From positions 7,989,274-8,053,273 of the forward strand of contig OZ038463.1 of NCBI GenBank assembly GCA_964036295.1: a DNA stretch of 64,000 bases. The letters are read 5' to 3'. The notes beneath the pieces are model-generated. The model searched no databases. It saw only the letters and a program-made list of their open reading frames with translations, and was not told the origin of the DNA. Source of the DNA: Plumapathes pennacea (taxonomy: Eukaryota > Cnidaria > Anthozoa > Antipatharia > Myriopathidae). Below, piece by piece: positions 10,940-23,430 of the stretch. A program made the position numbers and the translations under genes. Numbering within the stretch: the stretch's first letter is position 1; the number at the start of each line of letters is the position of its first letter.

Positions 10940-11380
10940 GGCTTGAGTCAAGCGTCGCACTTCACACGAGCCGAACTCAATTTAGCGAATTGGTTGTGAA
11001 GTTCGTCGTTTGACCCAATTCATAGGGGCAGTGTTATGACGCGCGTTTGGTCGAGTTTTGAAAACATTCGTCCACAACATGCGGCGGCGAGCGATCGAGG
11101 GCCAGATCCACCGCGTTTGGACGCCATCTTGGATTTCAAGGGCATTCGACCAAACGCGCGCGCATGCGCATCTCATGACACTGCACCTTTCAGTTTGATT
11201 GATTGTGTTTGGAGGAGCTAGCCGATCTTCACGGCCAGAAAGGCCGCGAAGAACGGCTTCAGCTGAGTTAGGCTGAAATTAAGCTCGGTGTTTGACTCAA
11301 CAGGCGAACTTAATTAATTTGGGTCCACCCTAAACTGTAATTGAGTTTGGCTCATGTGAAGTAAGGCGTTTGACCAGGCC
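10940..11380. mobile_element. MITE with TAA target duplication, 441 bp, carrying a nested MITE
   Basis: Inverted ends of about 45 bases match with several changes; the left starts GGCTTGAGTCAAGCG and both arms share TTCACA.GAGCC.AACTCAATT. TAA flanks both ends (10937-10939, 11381-11383). A second inverted-repeat element is inserted in the middle. Confidence 0.65.
11024..11191. mobile_element. Nested MITE inside the 10940-11380 element
   Basis: The ends AGGGGCAGTGTTATGA and, on the other strand, AGGTGCAGTGTCATGA are inverted copies, and both arms go on to GCGCGTTTGGTCGA. Its position inside another MITE dates its insertion as later. A target duplication could not be fixed. Confidence 0.6.
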
Positions 11381-11383
11381 TAA

Positions 11384-11849
11384 GCGAGATCTGTCAGTCA
11401 TTTTTATTTTTGCGTGACTCAGGTTAATCTGCGGAAAAATGCGTCGCAGCAGGGACCGGACAAATTCGTTTGACTAAAGGGGTCAAACTCACTATATAAT
11501 TAAAAGCGGAAATAGAATGCGGTCAACTGTGAATGAGAAACTAAATTAGAGATTTATAATCACAGTGTTTTTGTTCTGTTGTTCTTTGCATTGCTCCAAA
11601 CTTGGAATTGGTACTAAAACTGCAGTGCACCCCGCTGTCAAGCTAAGAGCAAATCAGTCAGGTTTGATTTGTATAGCCTTAACAACAGAAGACGGAGGCA
11701 TGCACTTACTGTATTGAAATGTTTCACTGGACTTTTTACTTCAATCTGATAACTATCTCCGAGCCCCAAGAGTCACTGAACTTCCAGGAGATGTTCGACT
11801 TGCCAATGACGAATGCCGGTTTATTATCTTCATTTTTATTTAAAATATG

Positions 11850-11880
<31 letters not shown>

Positions 11881-12540
11881 GTGCCACCGGTTCTCAACAA
11901 TATTGCTTTGTTAATTCCTCAATGAAATTATTGATGAAGAAAGGAATAATTAATAAACCAGTGACTGCGGCCTGGCAGTTGAATGAAAACATCGCGCACA
12001 GAATAAAGCCTGATAATTCGAACACGAAGAACACTTCAATACATCGTTTGTGTAGATTCATATAGTTCAACCCAAGCAATCGGCAGATCAATCGACAGGA
12101 AAATGGGAGTGGAATATAATCACCCCTCGGAGGTCCAATAAAAATGAAGGCTCTCAAAGTAAGCAAGTTATGAACGTAGTATTAATTTGAACATAAAAAA
12201 CCTTGACAATAAAAGGTGTTCAATCCTAGTCGAATTCTGTTTACTCTAACAATTTGTGCACACTAGTATACGGCCATGATATTAAAATTTGTCGGCACTT
12301 TATTTAAAAATTAACATGAAGTTTTAAAGTGCGGCCAAAGCTTGAACACTATTGTTTTGAGAGGGAATTAAAAGGTGTAGTAATAACTGTATAATAGAAG
12401 TAAAAGCCGCTTATTCAAGCGGGTTTGATTGGCTGGTTTATCAGGTGGTGGAAGCTGTGAACTGCGCTTTGACTGACCCGAGTTGACACCTGTCACTAGC
12501 TTTGAGCTGCAATTTGCATTTGGTGCGTGACAATGAAAAC
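11384..12540. other. Spacer with poly(A) tract
   Basis: No gene is supported. A run of A at 11848-11877 may be the tail of an old retroposed sequence or a simple repeat. The last 100 bases lead into ATGGCGGACG at 12541, which opens a 36-codon frame that overlaps the start of the CUB gene. Confidence 0.35.
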
Positions 12541-12643
12541 ATGGCGGACGATAGACGAGGAAATGCAGCCAGTTTAGATCAGAATAGTTACTCTTTTCTC
12601 TTCACATACTCAAGTCATGACGACGTGAACGACCAAACAAGCA

Positions 12644-15600
12644 ATGGATAAGATAGCTGTGATTTTATTATGTAAGTACAATGCGTCTTTATTGAACATC
12701 TTGTTTCATGTTGTGCCCGTTCATAGTTCGATCTCTTGACTATTGACATCTTGTAACCAAGTTTCTCCTAATTTGTGAACAATTTCTTCCATGAAAACTT
12801 TCAGCTACTCGACATAACGTTAATCTGGACTAGTAGGTTTTCTGGGTCGATCAGCAGCCGGTAAAAAGCAATAATTCAACTGCTATAATTATTAACATCT
12901 ACGCCTGAAGCTATTTCATCTGAGGGTCACGCTAGTACAAATCACTGTAGAAAATGGACGTAAGCCTGTGTCGTTTACGTTGACTATACACATGATCTCG
13001 CTTGAACTGCTTAACTACATTTGTCTCGGACAAAGAGATCGGGCTGTGTCAACAAACACGAGCCAACAAACATGTTGCCTGTTACTGAAACACGTGGCTA
13101 CGTTTCGATGTGTTGTGTTTATCTTTCACCGGTTACTGAGGTAGAGATTAGGTCGTTTTCTTACTAAGTTCTATTTTGTTCGACGACATCATTCATCAGT
13201 AGACGTCTATGAACCGAAACTCTGTTCTTCCATGTCTGCGGCATTTTACCTCCATGGGCCCTCCGTATTACAGGCGAAGAAATGAAAGACAAAGGGAAAA
13301 TATTATACAAACACACCTCCCTGCGCGAGATAAATTTGCATTCATTTTACTGAATTTTATTGATCCTGTTTGTCGCGGTGCAAACCAAATGTTAGCAAGT
13401 AAAATTCTCTTTACTGAAGTTAGAGAGAGAGATAGATAGATAGATAGATAAAAGAACCCTCAACTAACAAAAAAAATATAACGAATAAATGAATAAACCC
13501 AAGCGAAAACCATGAAGTAAATGGCAAAATTGCCCAACAATATTAAGTAACATAAAGCGACGTGAGGAACTTTCAACATTTCTGAATAAAAGTCTAATTT
13601 CACCAGAGATTCAAAATGCGCCAAGCAAAGAAATACAGCTTTACTGGTGAGATGATTGCTTTCTGTAAAATGTTTAATCGCAGACACACTTCAGTCATCC
13701 ATAATGTATATATATTTTACCATTTTAGACGAGCTGACTGATTATAGACAGCTTTGATTTAAAAATATAAAAGATCTCCAGCTGCGAAGCACAATGTTTC
13801 TGAATGCGGTCCCATGAACACAAATTGTATCAAATAAGAATATTTTCATTTCAGCGTCACGACATATCTTTCTGGGAAATAGCCTTGCAGCCGTAATGTA
13901 TCGGTAACAGAGGAGAAACTTCTCCATCTCCAAAAACATTACATATAGCATTGCTATTTGAAACACTGCCATGTTTAGCTATAAAATTTATCGCGTTGCG
14001 GACACACTACTGATGACGTCACGGTGCAGTTTCACTAGGAAATATACTTCGCGAACCAGGACGTTTCGGCTAGAAACAGGTTATGTCGAATGACAAATGA
14101 AACCAAATTAGCAAAAATGGAAGAAAAAGTAAGCCTAGTGGCACATAAATCTGTGAAACAGGAGTGCGCTTTTGGCTTGTACGGGCATGCAGTAAGGTGA
14201 AACTAATTTTGGTCTTTGTCGGCCTTGCGGTAGAACTAAATGATGAGTGAAGTGGATATGTTTAACGCCCACATGTGTTGGCTGACGATTCGGGCGTTAG
14301 TCCTTCGAGGTAATTCTGGGTTAGGAGAGAGTATATAACATAGAGAGTGAGGCAATGACGTATGGGGAAATGTTCAACATTTCAGAAGTTCAAAATGAAA
14401 TTGAAATGTTCAACATTTCAAAAGTTTCAGGTTAATCAACGGCTGAGATCATGGCCGGTTCATGATGACAATAGCCAGATAGGGTGTGAACAAAACTGAC
14501 ATAGGCTTTATGTGCATCAGTCAGTTTTGCGGTGCTTTTACTAAACGTAGCGATTTTTGGCGCTAAACGCGTTAGGTTCGCCTTCGTGAACCGGAAGTAT
14601 CGGGGTCGAGTCTACAACCTTGAGGTACAATAACACTCGAGTCTTGAACAAGGATTAATGCCTTAATTCTATTTTCTTTACAGTACTTACCTCGGTTTAT
14701 CGGAAAACTTGGTCAAAATGTAAGTAACGTTCCATAACTTTTGACCGAAGTGGATGGCGAAGTAACCCGCCCAATCAGAAACGCGGTGATGGCATATATA
14801 TGTCATAAACAGGCTCTCTTGCTCGGAAGGCCATGCATGGAAGGAAAAGAAATCCATGAGAGCCCTTCTGAGTCGAGAGCCTGTTTTCATGCCAACAGAA
14901 CTGTAACGTACGGCACAGCACAGCCATCTACGAGATGCCCGTTGCCTGTTTCAAAACGATCTAGTGCGAAACTTTTCAACTAGTTTTCACTCACTCTTGG
15001 CATTTTCATGTAAATAAAAAATATTTTGAAAAGAATAGTTTCGAACTAGGTCTCGTTTCGAAATAAAGTTATTCATGCTTCAGTATCCACGCATCGGCCT
15101 TAATCGCTTTCCTCTCCTAAGAGTGCGTACTCTCGTTACCATTCAAAGCCGCGAACTAGCCAATGATTTATGCTATAGCAGCACTACTGAAGTGGTGTAA
15201 ATGTCCTGAAAACATTATGCCATTCTGTGCCAGACACCACACCTGAATAAGTCCATCACATCCTTGTTCCCAGGTCCCTAAGTAGGGAAAAGGGCCTGGG
15301 AACAAGGATGACCTTTCACGACTTGAACTATTTTCGCAGCTTTTTGCCCGCAAAACTTACACCGAACGGATCATCAAGGACATATCGAAAGCCCGCTGTA
15401 TCCTGATCTGTACCCGGACAACACACAGTGTGAGTGGCGGATGACGGTGCCTCCACCCGCTTCGCTTCGCGTCCAACTTTCTTTTAGCTCCTTTAAACTT
15501 GAGTCCTGTCCGGACTGTCGCTGTGATTATGTTGAGGTGGTGGATGTTGTAGACCAAAGAAATGTCTCACTGGGGAGATTTTGCGGGAGTGACCCGCCAG

Positions 15601-15906
15601 GTCCTTTCTACTCCAGCGGTGCTAGCCTGCTAGTTGTCTTCAAGTCTGATCATGGTAATAGTCAGAGTGGCTTCAAAGCGGTCTATTCACACGTTGCCGT
15701 CGGGCAAGGTGAGATGTAAAGGTCCTGTCGTCTAACTGTCTCTCCTCCTCCTCCTCCCTTCTTTTCCCGCATCGATCAATTCTAGCTGCTACCATCCGGC
15801 AACTCCCCCCAGTCGCGATCCCAAGACCGCTTCAGTGTAGCTCGAATTCCCCCTCCCCTCCCCCACGGCAAAAGAAAAAGTGGCAGTTTCACCCTTTCTC
15901 CAACTT

Positions 15907-15939
<33 letters not shown>

Positions 15940-18900
15940 GGTTGTCGGACAAATGCCCCGCCTCAAGGCCGCACATGTATGCGTTTGCCTTGGGAGGGGT
16001 GGGTGGTAAGACCTGGAGTTGACCGATGCATGACCATCGCTTTTGTTGTTGTTGAGTTTCTTCAACCAATTCAGTAAACGAGATGCGGGATGATTGACCA
16101 TGGTGTAACGCGTGTCTTTGTTTCACAACAGTTTGCCGTAACTTCACAACTCTCACCACTACTGCTGGTAACATCATCTCACCAGCTTTCCCCAGCAAGT
16201 ACCCAAACGACATGGATTGTATCTGGAAAATCGTCGCGCCGAAAGGACGCCGTATTGAAGTCAAATTCCTCGCGTTCGACATTCAGAACTGCACAGAGAA
16301 AGTTCCATGCTCCTGCGATTATGTCGAGTTGAAAGATGGCTACAACTCGTCGGCGGAGGTCATAGGACGATTCTGTGGCAGTGAGGCACCTCGAGATCTG
16401 TATTCTAGTAATCGGTATCTATACGTGAGGTTTAAATCCGACGGTCATACGGTGAAAAAGGGATTTTCAGCTACGATCAAAGCAGAGCGAATTAAGAGTA
16501 AGTTATTAAGTTTTGACTGCATAGTACAGAAACCCAATGACCTCTTTTTGGGACCCAAACCGGGTTCTTTAGGTCTCGGGAACGCGAATAGCCTGTGCAT
16601 TGCAGGCGTTCCCATTAGACACTGTGGTGGAGGACTCGACGAGGCACGCGTTCAAAAGATGTTCGAAGTACAGGGAAGATAGCTTTTGCTACAGTCTCGT
16701 CGAGTCCCCCCGCCAAATTGTTTAAACATTCCTCGTACACCTCACTTCTCAAAAAAATATGTTCTTAGTGATTGGTTAATCGGAAACAGTAGGCGAGAAC
16801 AAGAGGCGTACGAACGAGTTCCTGACTTCTGGAAATCAGGCTGAATGATCAAAGGAAAACTACTCCGACCTTTAAAGTGCACATAAGCCTTCAGAGGATA
16901 CATTTTTATACGAAATTAGGAAGTAATCTAAGCAACTTATGCCCAAAAGAAAGCCTTTCCGAAGCGTTCTTATATTTTTTTCACGCGTTTGAAATCGGAA
17001 ATATAAAATTCAGACCGCGCAATGTAGGAGACTGGGACCTGTGACGTCAGAGGAGTGGCGCGTTTCGGCTCGGCACCTCTTCATAGCTCTTATTTATCAG
17101 GTTTGTGTACGTTTTTCTCGCTGTTTACCCGTGTTTTTGGACTCGTACGGCAATGGCGAGCTCTAGAAGCGATGAAGAAAGCGGTATATCTGATATCTGA
17201 ACTATATTACATTGATTCCTCGTGTATACTGTACGATATCCACTATGAAGTCCAACCCGTGCGCTGACAAGAGCTACTTGCTGACCAAGAATGGCATGAA
17301 ACGTAACAGAAAGGAAAGGGAGGGAAAAGAACAAGAACCATAACACTGCAAGATCGCTCGGAAGAACATTTTGGAGCCAGTAGTTGGTAAGCGTAAAATA
17401 TGTCCGAGTTTTGGATTTGTTTACGTGGTATATCTGTAATTGCTTCTCTATGTTTTACTCATATTTTAGGTGTTCGTGTGGGAATTGCAATGTTGATGTG
17501 CTACGGCAGCATCGGCATTTACAAACATTGAGATGCGGATGCGGATGTCTCACGATAACTCTCGCTCGGGATTTCGACTGAGAGCAGTTGCGTAATTCGT
17601 CACGGCAGTTGACCACGGTCACTTATATTTGACTTCGAGAGAGCGCGGCTCTTCTGAAAACTCCTGGAATGTACAAAAACAGTCATTCTAAACTTCCCTG
17701 TACGGATACACAATAAAGTATTACACTTTAACTGCGGTTTATGGCGCCCTTCTTCACCGTTTGGAGGATTTTGCTTTCGCCGCGGTGGATCAACAGGCGA
17801 CTGTCAACAGTCAGAACGACTCCTTTCGGAGTTTGCCAAAAATTTCCAACTTCTGCGGCCGCCGTCTAACTTCGGCGATGTGGAAACCAAGTTGTTTGAG
17901 TAAATATGTGCCGCAAATCCGGCACACGGTCGACTACAGCCCTAGAAAAATCTAGCCGAAAAACCATTTTCGCTCGGTTTCAAAAATGAATTGCAGTGTT
18001 GACCTCATCGACATAAACCTCCGGCGAACGCGATGGTTTGCTTATTTGATATTCGATACCTACGATAGAAAAGGTAACAAACTTCCCACAGCTGAATATA
18101 TTTTGGATTAAATATAATTACTTACTACCCGTCGACAAACTGTGGGACCCGACGATTACTCGGTCAATCTTTCCCCTTCTTATCAACTTCGTACTACAAT
18201 ACCGAGATTGTCCTTTACCAGGTCCAAGTCGAGATTGTCCAATTCGTTATTGTCAATTCCATGCAATGTCAAAATCATCTGGTTTGAAATAAGCTGAGCA
18301 GAACCGGAATTGATCGTCAGCTCCCATTTCACACGTTTGGCCTTGACAAACTGGACCATTTCTCTTTCGCTTCCTCGCTTCACCTCTTTGGTCATTCGGA
18401 AACTGAATCATATAAAATGCGAATCCTTCCTTATGATCTGGCTCCCAGGAGCAGCCTCCAACAACACATCTACAAGGCATTTCGGAGTAAAACCGGTGAA
18501 AACTCTGTTCGGACGAGTCGAGACGCCACTCCTCTGACGTCACAGCCCAGGCCCTTGATCAATCATCTTACGCGGACAAAATCTAAACCGGAAGTCAAAA
18601 TGGCACTTTTTCGCATGTTTACCGGGGAAAAAAAAATATAAGAGCGCTTCGGAAGGGCTTTCTTTTGGGCATAAGTTGCCTAGATTACTTCCTAATTTCG
18701 TATAAAAATGTATCCTCTGAAGGCTTATGTGCACTTTAAATACGCAGTCAACTATATGCAGTCTTCATGCAGTTCAGTGTGGAGAAAATGGGAGATTATA
18801 TTTTGCTTAGTTCAGGCTGGTCAAACAAGCGATTTTCCTAGCAGCATCCATACAGTAATTTGAAGTAGGTTAGGAGAATCACTGCGTGAAACTTGGAGAT

Positions 18901-19696
18901 GTACTGTAACTTTAATTACCTTCAAAATCTTTCAGACGATTCTTGCCCCGCGAACTGGCGTTACCCTTTAGTATGTGAAAAAAAGGTCTGCTGCTATGAC
19001 AACCATCCAGAGTGTTGCGAGACTGGCGGTCGACGTTGCTATGGAGAGGGGAGAACAGTCAGGGACTACTGCCCTAGGCCAGGTGACAATAAAGAGCAAA
19101 CATTTTGTTGCGAAGTGGGCGGGGTCCCATCATGCTGTCGGTCCCAAGGTGCAGTGATACAAACAAGGTGAGCCTGTCTTGTCAGCCACTCGTTAAGGTA
19201 TTTCTCTTCCCATTCAGTCATTCAATGTTTCATTCACTTACTGCTTGCGTACTAGTGGGTGATATCAGCCATTTTATATATTGGTAGAGACACTAAGAAA
19301 GCGGAAGGAGGGTAGGGAGAGGGAGATTTCGTATCTTCAACGCAGGCTCCTCACTTATTCAAATACTGTCTGCTAAACGATCCATGACGTCACAGAGCTT
19401 TCCCAAAAGAAATCTAGCTCTCAATAACAAGACCTTTATTTCGTGATTTCCGACTGGTCGATGTTGAGACGGCCTGTGACGTCACGGAAAGTCGCAGTTT
19501 TCGGTCTCGCAAAGCAACAGGTGGAAAATCAGTCTGTATTCACCTTGACTGACCTCGCACTGTTTTTTTACCGGGGAGCTGATCTTCGAGTCGGTTTCAC
19601 TTCCTAATACATGTCCTGCTATTCATTATTTTCCGCAGCTCTGTCATCCTGTTGGAGGTACTTCTTTTTCTGACTCTACAACTGTGGAATTGTTAG
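12644..19696 (+). CDS. CUB-CUB protein with CC-rich module and hydrophobic C-terminus
   Basis: Six exons are proposed: 12644-12671, 14684-14719, 15340-15708, 16132-16497, 18936-19167, 19639-19696. They sum to 1089 bases, 362 residues plus stop, and all junction phases agree (1,1,1,1,2). Exon 1 and a 36-base microexon make a signal peptide (MDKIAVILLLLTSVYR). Exons 3 and 4 each encode one CUB domain, with the paired cysteines, SPLYP/SPAFP, CDYVE and FCGS motifs. Exon 5 is a compact module rich in CC pairs (VCCYDNHPECC, FCCEVGGVPSCC). Exon 6 is a short hydrophobic tail ending LFLTLQLWNC, suggesting a GPI signal or a very short membrane anchor. CUB domains bind proteins or Ca2+ outside the cell. 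The CC module has Shisa-like spacing but I do not assign it. The microexon and last exon lack independent proof. Confidence 0.65.
15263..15309. repeat. Short palindrome next to CUB exon 3
   Basis: ATCCTTGTTCCCAGG and CCTGGGAACAAGGAT face each other across a short loop, forming a near-perfect hairpin about 30 bases before the exon 3 acceptor. A similar hairpin with CTGGGAACGAGG occurs at about 30457-30507, so this is a small repeat family. Confidence 0.6.
16876..18735 (-). mobile_element. TTAA-flanked DNA transposon, 1.86 kb, in a CUB-gene intron
   Basis: The ends are inverted copies: AGTGCACATAAGCC at the left and its complement at the right. They stay nearly identical for about 105 bases and match again around CTGTGACGTCAGAGGAGTGG (left about 17038, right about 18524-18545). 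TTAA lies on both sides (16872-16875, 18736-18739). The element carries a broken THAP-domain gene on the minus strand. TTAA duplication plus a THAP zinc finger fits the Kolobok superfamily; THAP also occurs in P elements, but those make 8-bp duplications. The transposase core is missing, so this is a non-autonomous copy. Confidence 0.7.
18183..18480 (-). pseudogene. Frameshifted THAP zinc-finger fragment
   Basis: From the ATG at 18480 the frame reads MPCRCVVGGCSWEP, then FAFYMIQFPNDQ, and later FCSAYFKPDDFD, the C..C, FP and CSxHF..DDF landmarks of a THAP domain, with Y where His is expected. The middle reads in another frame as VQFVKAKRVKWE, the Trp-bearing helix typical of THAP. A pair of compensating frameshifts has therefore scrambled the centre. 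It belongs to the TTAA-flanked element around it. Confidence 0.6.
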
Positions 19697-21469
19697 TAAT
19701 TTTTTATCAGTGTCTACTGATGCTGTTAGGTTTAGGTTCAAACAAAATATGACTATTTCGTCATCACACATTGCGTTAGCACGGATTCAGAATTTAGAGA
19801 GCTTCCAAAAGTTTTAAGTTGCGACTATATTACAAATACTAGATAACTATATAAAATTATATTTAAGAGTTTTAATCAACGACAGATAGTTGTTTTTCAA
19901 ATGTTACGCAAATGAGTAGCTACTCGTAAATGAGTAGCACAGAAAGTTAATTAATTTGAGCAGATGTGCCGCAAGGTTAAACTGATGTCGATAATTCAGT
20001 TTTTTGCGTAAAAAGGGCTTACACGAAGAAAAGAAGATCCAAAGATGTACAGAATTATTTAGGGCCCACTGAAGGACTGTTCTCAAAAGGACATTCCTGT
20101 TTTGGATTACATAATGTTTCAACGCTTAGGATGTCTTTTGGCATAACTAAGTTTGACAAAATAAGTTTTTGCGCTTCTTTACAATATTCTGATCATATTC
20201 AAATTACTAAATCAACTAAATCTAAGATTAATTGCATCGAGCACTAAATACTGATCTAAAACAATCTCGAAAGACAGCAGACAACAGACAACATTCTCCC
20301 TTATCAACAGATCGAAATATCACATGTTTAATTCGGAAAAAATGGACCTAACTCCACAGCATTTACACTTAACAATTTTAAAGGTATTAGAAAACCAAAA
20401 CTAATGAAGCTTTGCCTATGGCCTGTGCATATATGTTTATACCTGGCTTTCCAGGAAAAAACTAAGCCTTTATTAGAAGCTAGCTAGAAAACACTAATGC
20501 TGTTATCTTCAAAATGTGGAATATAATTTCCATGAAGTCACTTGTTAGGCTGGGAATGCTTGTACTAACCAAACAGGTACATTTGAAAATGATGTCACAA
20601 TTTTTCTAACTGAAGTTAGAATAAAGTCTTACGAACAGTTTGAAATTAAGTGTTTACTTTAGTGTCTAAGCAGCTATAATAAAGCAATTTCTGAGTAGCC
20701 GGATACCCTGAGTCCTTGTCTTAACCAAAATGTCGTGCTGTTGCACAAAAAAAGCTTGAAGCTTAAGTTACAAAAGTTCCGACCCATACAAGTCTCTTAA
20801 TTAGTTCTTGATTCAACCCAAAAGAGTCCAGTGATAAATAAGAGAATGGGAGCCTTTCTATCTTTGACTACCCATAACTTCACTTATGTATCGCTCATTT
20901 TGGAAAATTAGTCTCGAGTCAAACATTTCTAAAATAGTTTTTGAGTGACGCCAACACTCGACACTGCAATCCTCATTTTGTTAGAAAAAGTTTCGTGAAA
21001 AGGTTGTCACACTGTAGGATTCGTCTTATCCGGCTTACGTCAGAATCGTAATTCCATTCTAGTTGTTGTTTTTTTTTTTTCAATTCAGCCTCGAAACGAT
21101 TTCGTTACTCGCTGTTCTAGGAAACAGGAAATAGAAATCACAGCAAGAACGTTGAAAAAACATGGAATACAATCGTCTAGCAATACACAAGAAAAACTAA
21201 TCGAATCACTTAGCTATTACCTTACTTGTATCTATCATTAGAACTTTTTACCTAAATTCTTGTACACGCATTGATAATATCTGATACGCTAGCTCTTACC
21301 AAGGAAAGCAGAAGTACAGTCCTTGTTTTTTGCAAATGAGCTGCGCTAGTCTCGAGGCATTGTTATGACGGATAAACACACCTTAAACGACCCCGGTTGA
21401 TGAGACAAGTTGCCATTATATTTTTGGCAATATAATCTAAATCGGAAATTTGTTTTAAAAAAGTAGAAA
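19697..21469. other. Spacer between CUB gene and talin 3' end
   Basis: The sequence is AT-rich without supported exons. It should hold the 3' UTR of the CUB gene at the left. No clear AATAAA was fixed for either gene here. Confidence 0.35.
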
Positions 21470-21471
21470 AC

Positions 21472-21715
21472 TATTTTAGTTCACAGAAAATTTGGACAGA
21501 TGTATGCACCATTTTGGGATTTGAATTTCGCAGGCGCTGCCATCTTGGATCTTCTGATGTTTCACGGCTGTTCCTATTATTAGGAAACAACAGCCTTGTG
21601 TCATGTAACAATAAATGCAGCCGTGAAACGCCACAAAATTCAAGATAACGGCGCACGCGAAATTCAAATCCCAAAATGGCGCATACTTCTGTCCAATTTT
21701 TTCATAAACTAAAGT
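21472..21715. mobile_element. Fold-back element just past the talin stop
   Basis: Two arms of about 100 bases are inverted copies sharing CCATTTTGGGATTTGAATTT and GTTTCACGGCTG. They are separated by only about 20 bases, giving a long hairpin. A poly(T) run follows at 21717-21745. It lies about 120 bases beyond the talin stop codon, so it may fall in or near the talin 3' UTR. Confidence 0.6.
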
Positions 21716-21716
21716 G

Positions 21717-21750
<34 letters not shown>

Positions 21751-21833
21751 TTAAACAAATTTACACCCGAGGTTATACTGCCGACAATTTAATGCCAATT
21801 CGTCCCAAAATCCGGGGTTTCCTTTAATGTCAC

Positions 21834-23430
21834 CTAGTCGTCATCCTCCGGACGGTATTTGGCCTGCCGTATCTTGCCCAGTTTGCTTCTGGCCATCTCC
21901 AGTTCTTTCTCGATTCGTAGAATTTCTTCTTGAGCCTCGAGCTCCTGCGCAATGCCGCCCACAAACCGCTGGTTAATAATGACCGTGGTCTCTTCCTCTT
22001 CAAAGATGGCGGCGTTCTTGGCTGCGTGAACTAAGCTGTCCGCGGCGCGCTTCACGGCGTTTCCAGCGGCCTAGTGAATTAAAACAAAGCACGTCATAGT
22101 TCAGATACCTGTTTATAATACGCCTCCCTCTAACAAATCGCACTCAAACACAAACAGAACGTCACGAACGCGATCTGTACCTGCAGCTTTTTCTGTCCCT
22201 CGCTGTTTGCGTCAGACTGGACTCGACAAGCCAACAGCAGCTGCGCAGTAGAGTTTGCAACTTGCTTGGCAGCCGCGACGAGCCGCTCCTCACTGGCATT
22301 TCCTTGCACAGCGGAGTTCGCCGCTTCACAAAGGGTGGTGGTTGCCGCGGCAACCATACGGGCCTGATGCCGTTAAAGGAGTTAGCATTTTCTTTGGATA
22401 TGTTCACATTTACGCATACACCTGTACCGTATTTCCTCGAACTATCTGCCCCTTCGCCTCCCTCCCAAAACCCATGCACTATCTGTCGCAGAGACGGGCA
22501 GTTTCATTTTGATGCTATTCAGAAATCGCGTTACTTATTCTGGACTTTAGACCCACGCGGAGCATCCCCAAAAATGCGTAAAGGGGATGACAAATGCGTA
22601 CAGTGAATGTCTAGCGTACGTTCTAGCATGTTTCTCCGTTCGCGAGTAATTTTGGGACGTATTGAAACTTGGAAAAAATGGTTCAGATTTTATCAGTGAT
22701 CAAGTTCTGCATTCATAGTGAAACTTAGCAAAATTATTTCTTGTACACGGATGTTGGACGTTTCAAAGTGTGCACGCGTAAAATACAATGTCTGCATATT
22801 TCTCCTGGGTGTTATCTAAAAAACTTTAAGATGCTTACCGCTGACACCAGACCCTGCGACCACTGTCCATCCTCCTCCGCACTTGAACTTGACGAGCAGA
22901 TCTGAAACAAAAAAAAAAATGACGGCGACTTAACAAAGAAATGATAACTGACTAAAAAGAACTTAGTCCGAACAACTGTATCTTTATAAACGTTGTTATG
23001 TCCTCTTCAATAAGGCGCTTTCCTGTTCACTTGCAATAATTCAACATGGCCGCCATGACATCATACCAAACCCGCGCATGCCCATATGGAGTCCCGAAGC
23101 GCAATTACTATGCACAAAACCCTGAGGGTGTTGTAAAACTAAATTTTGATCAAGTCGAAAAGCTAAGAACAGTCTTATAATGGACTTAACTTCGACGTTT
23201 TATCAGATCATATTACAAAGTCCGAGTTCCATCTACCAGCCAAGCTCGTCCCAACCTAATGTAATGTGTTACATTGTTTAGTTTTTGACATGTGACCGCC
23301 TTACCCGTCCGGAGCGCACTAGTTCTTTCTGCGCAGCTGCAGCGGATTTCACCAGGGCCGCTGTTGCCGCGGTAATGGCTTTTGCGGCCTCCAGTATCTG
23401 TTCCTCAAAGTTGAGTGACTCATCAGCCGC
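21834..23430 (-). CDS. TLN: Talin exons 59-62: I/LWEQ (R13) and dimerisation helix
   Basis: Exons in gene order: 23305-23430, 22839-22901, 22181-22363, 21834-22070 (stop TAG at 21834-21836). They cover residues about 2358-2559. Conserved blocks include FEEQILEAAKAI, DGQWSQGLVSAARMVAAAT, CEAANSAVQG and AAKQVANSTAQLLLACR, the THATCH/I-LWEQ actin-binding module shared with Hip1/Sla2. The last exon holds the helix that pairs talin chains (GGIAQELEAQEEILRIEKEL). It ends with KYRPEDDD, lacking the longer tail of vertebrate talin. Confidence 0.95.
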
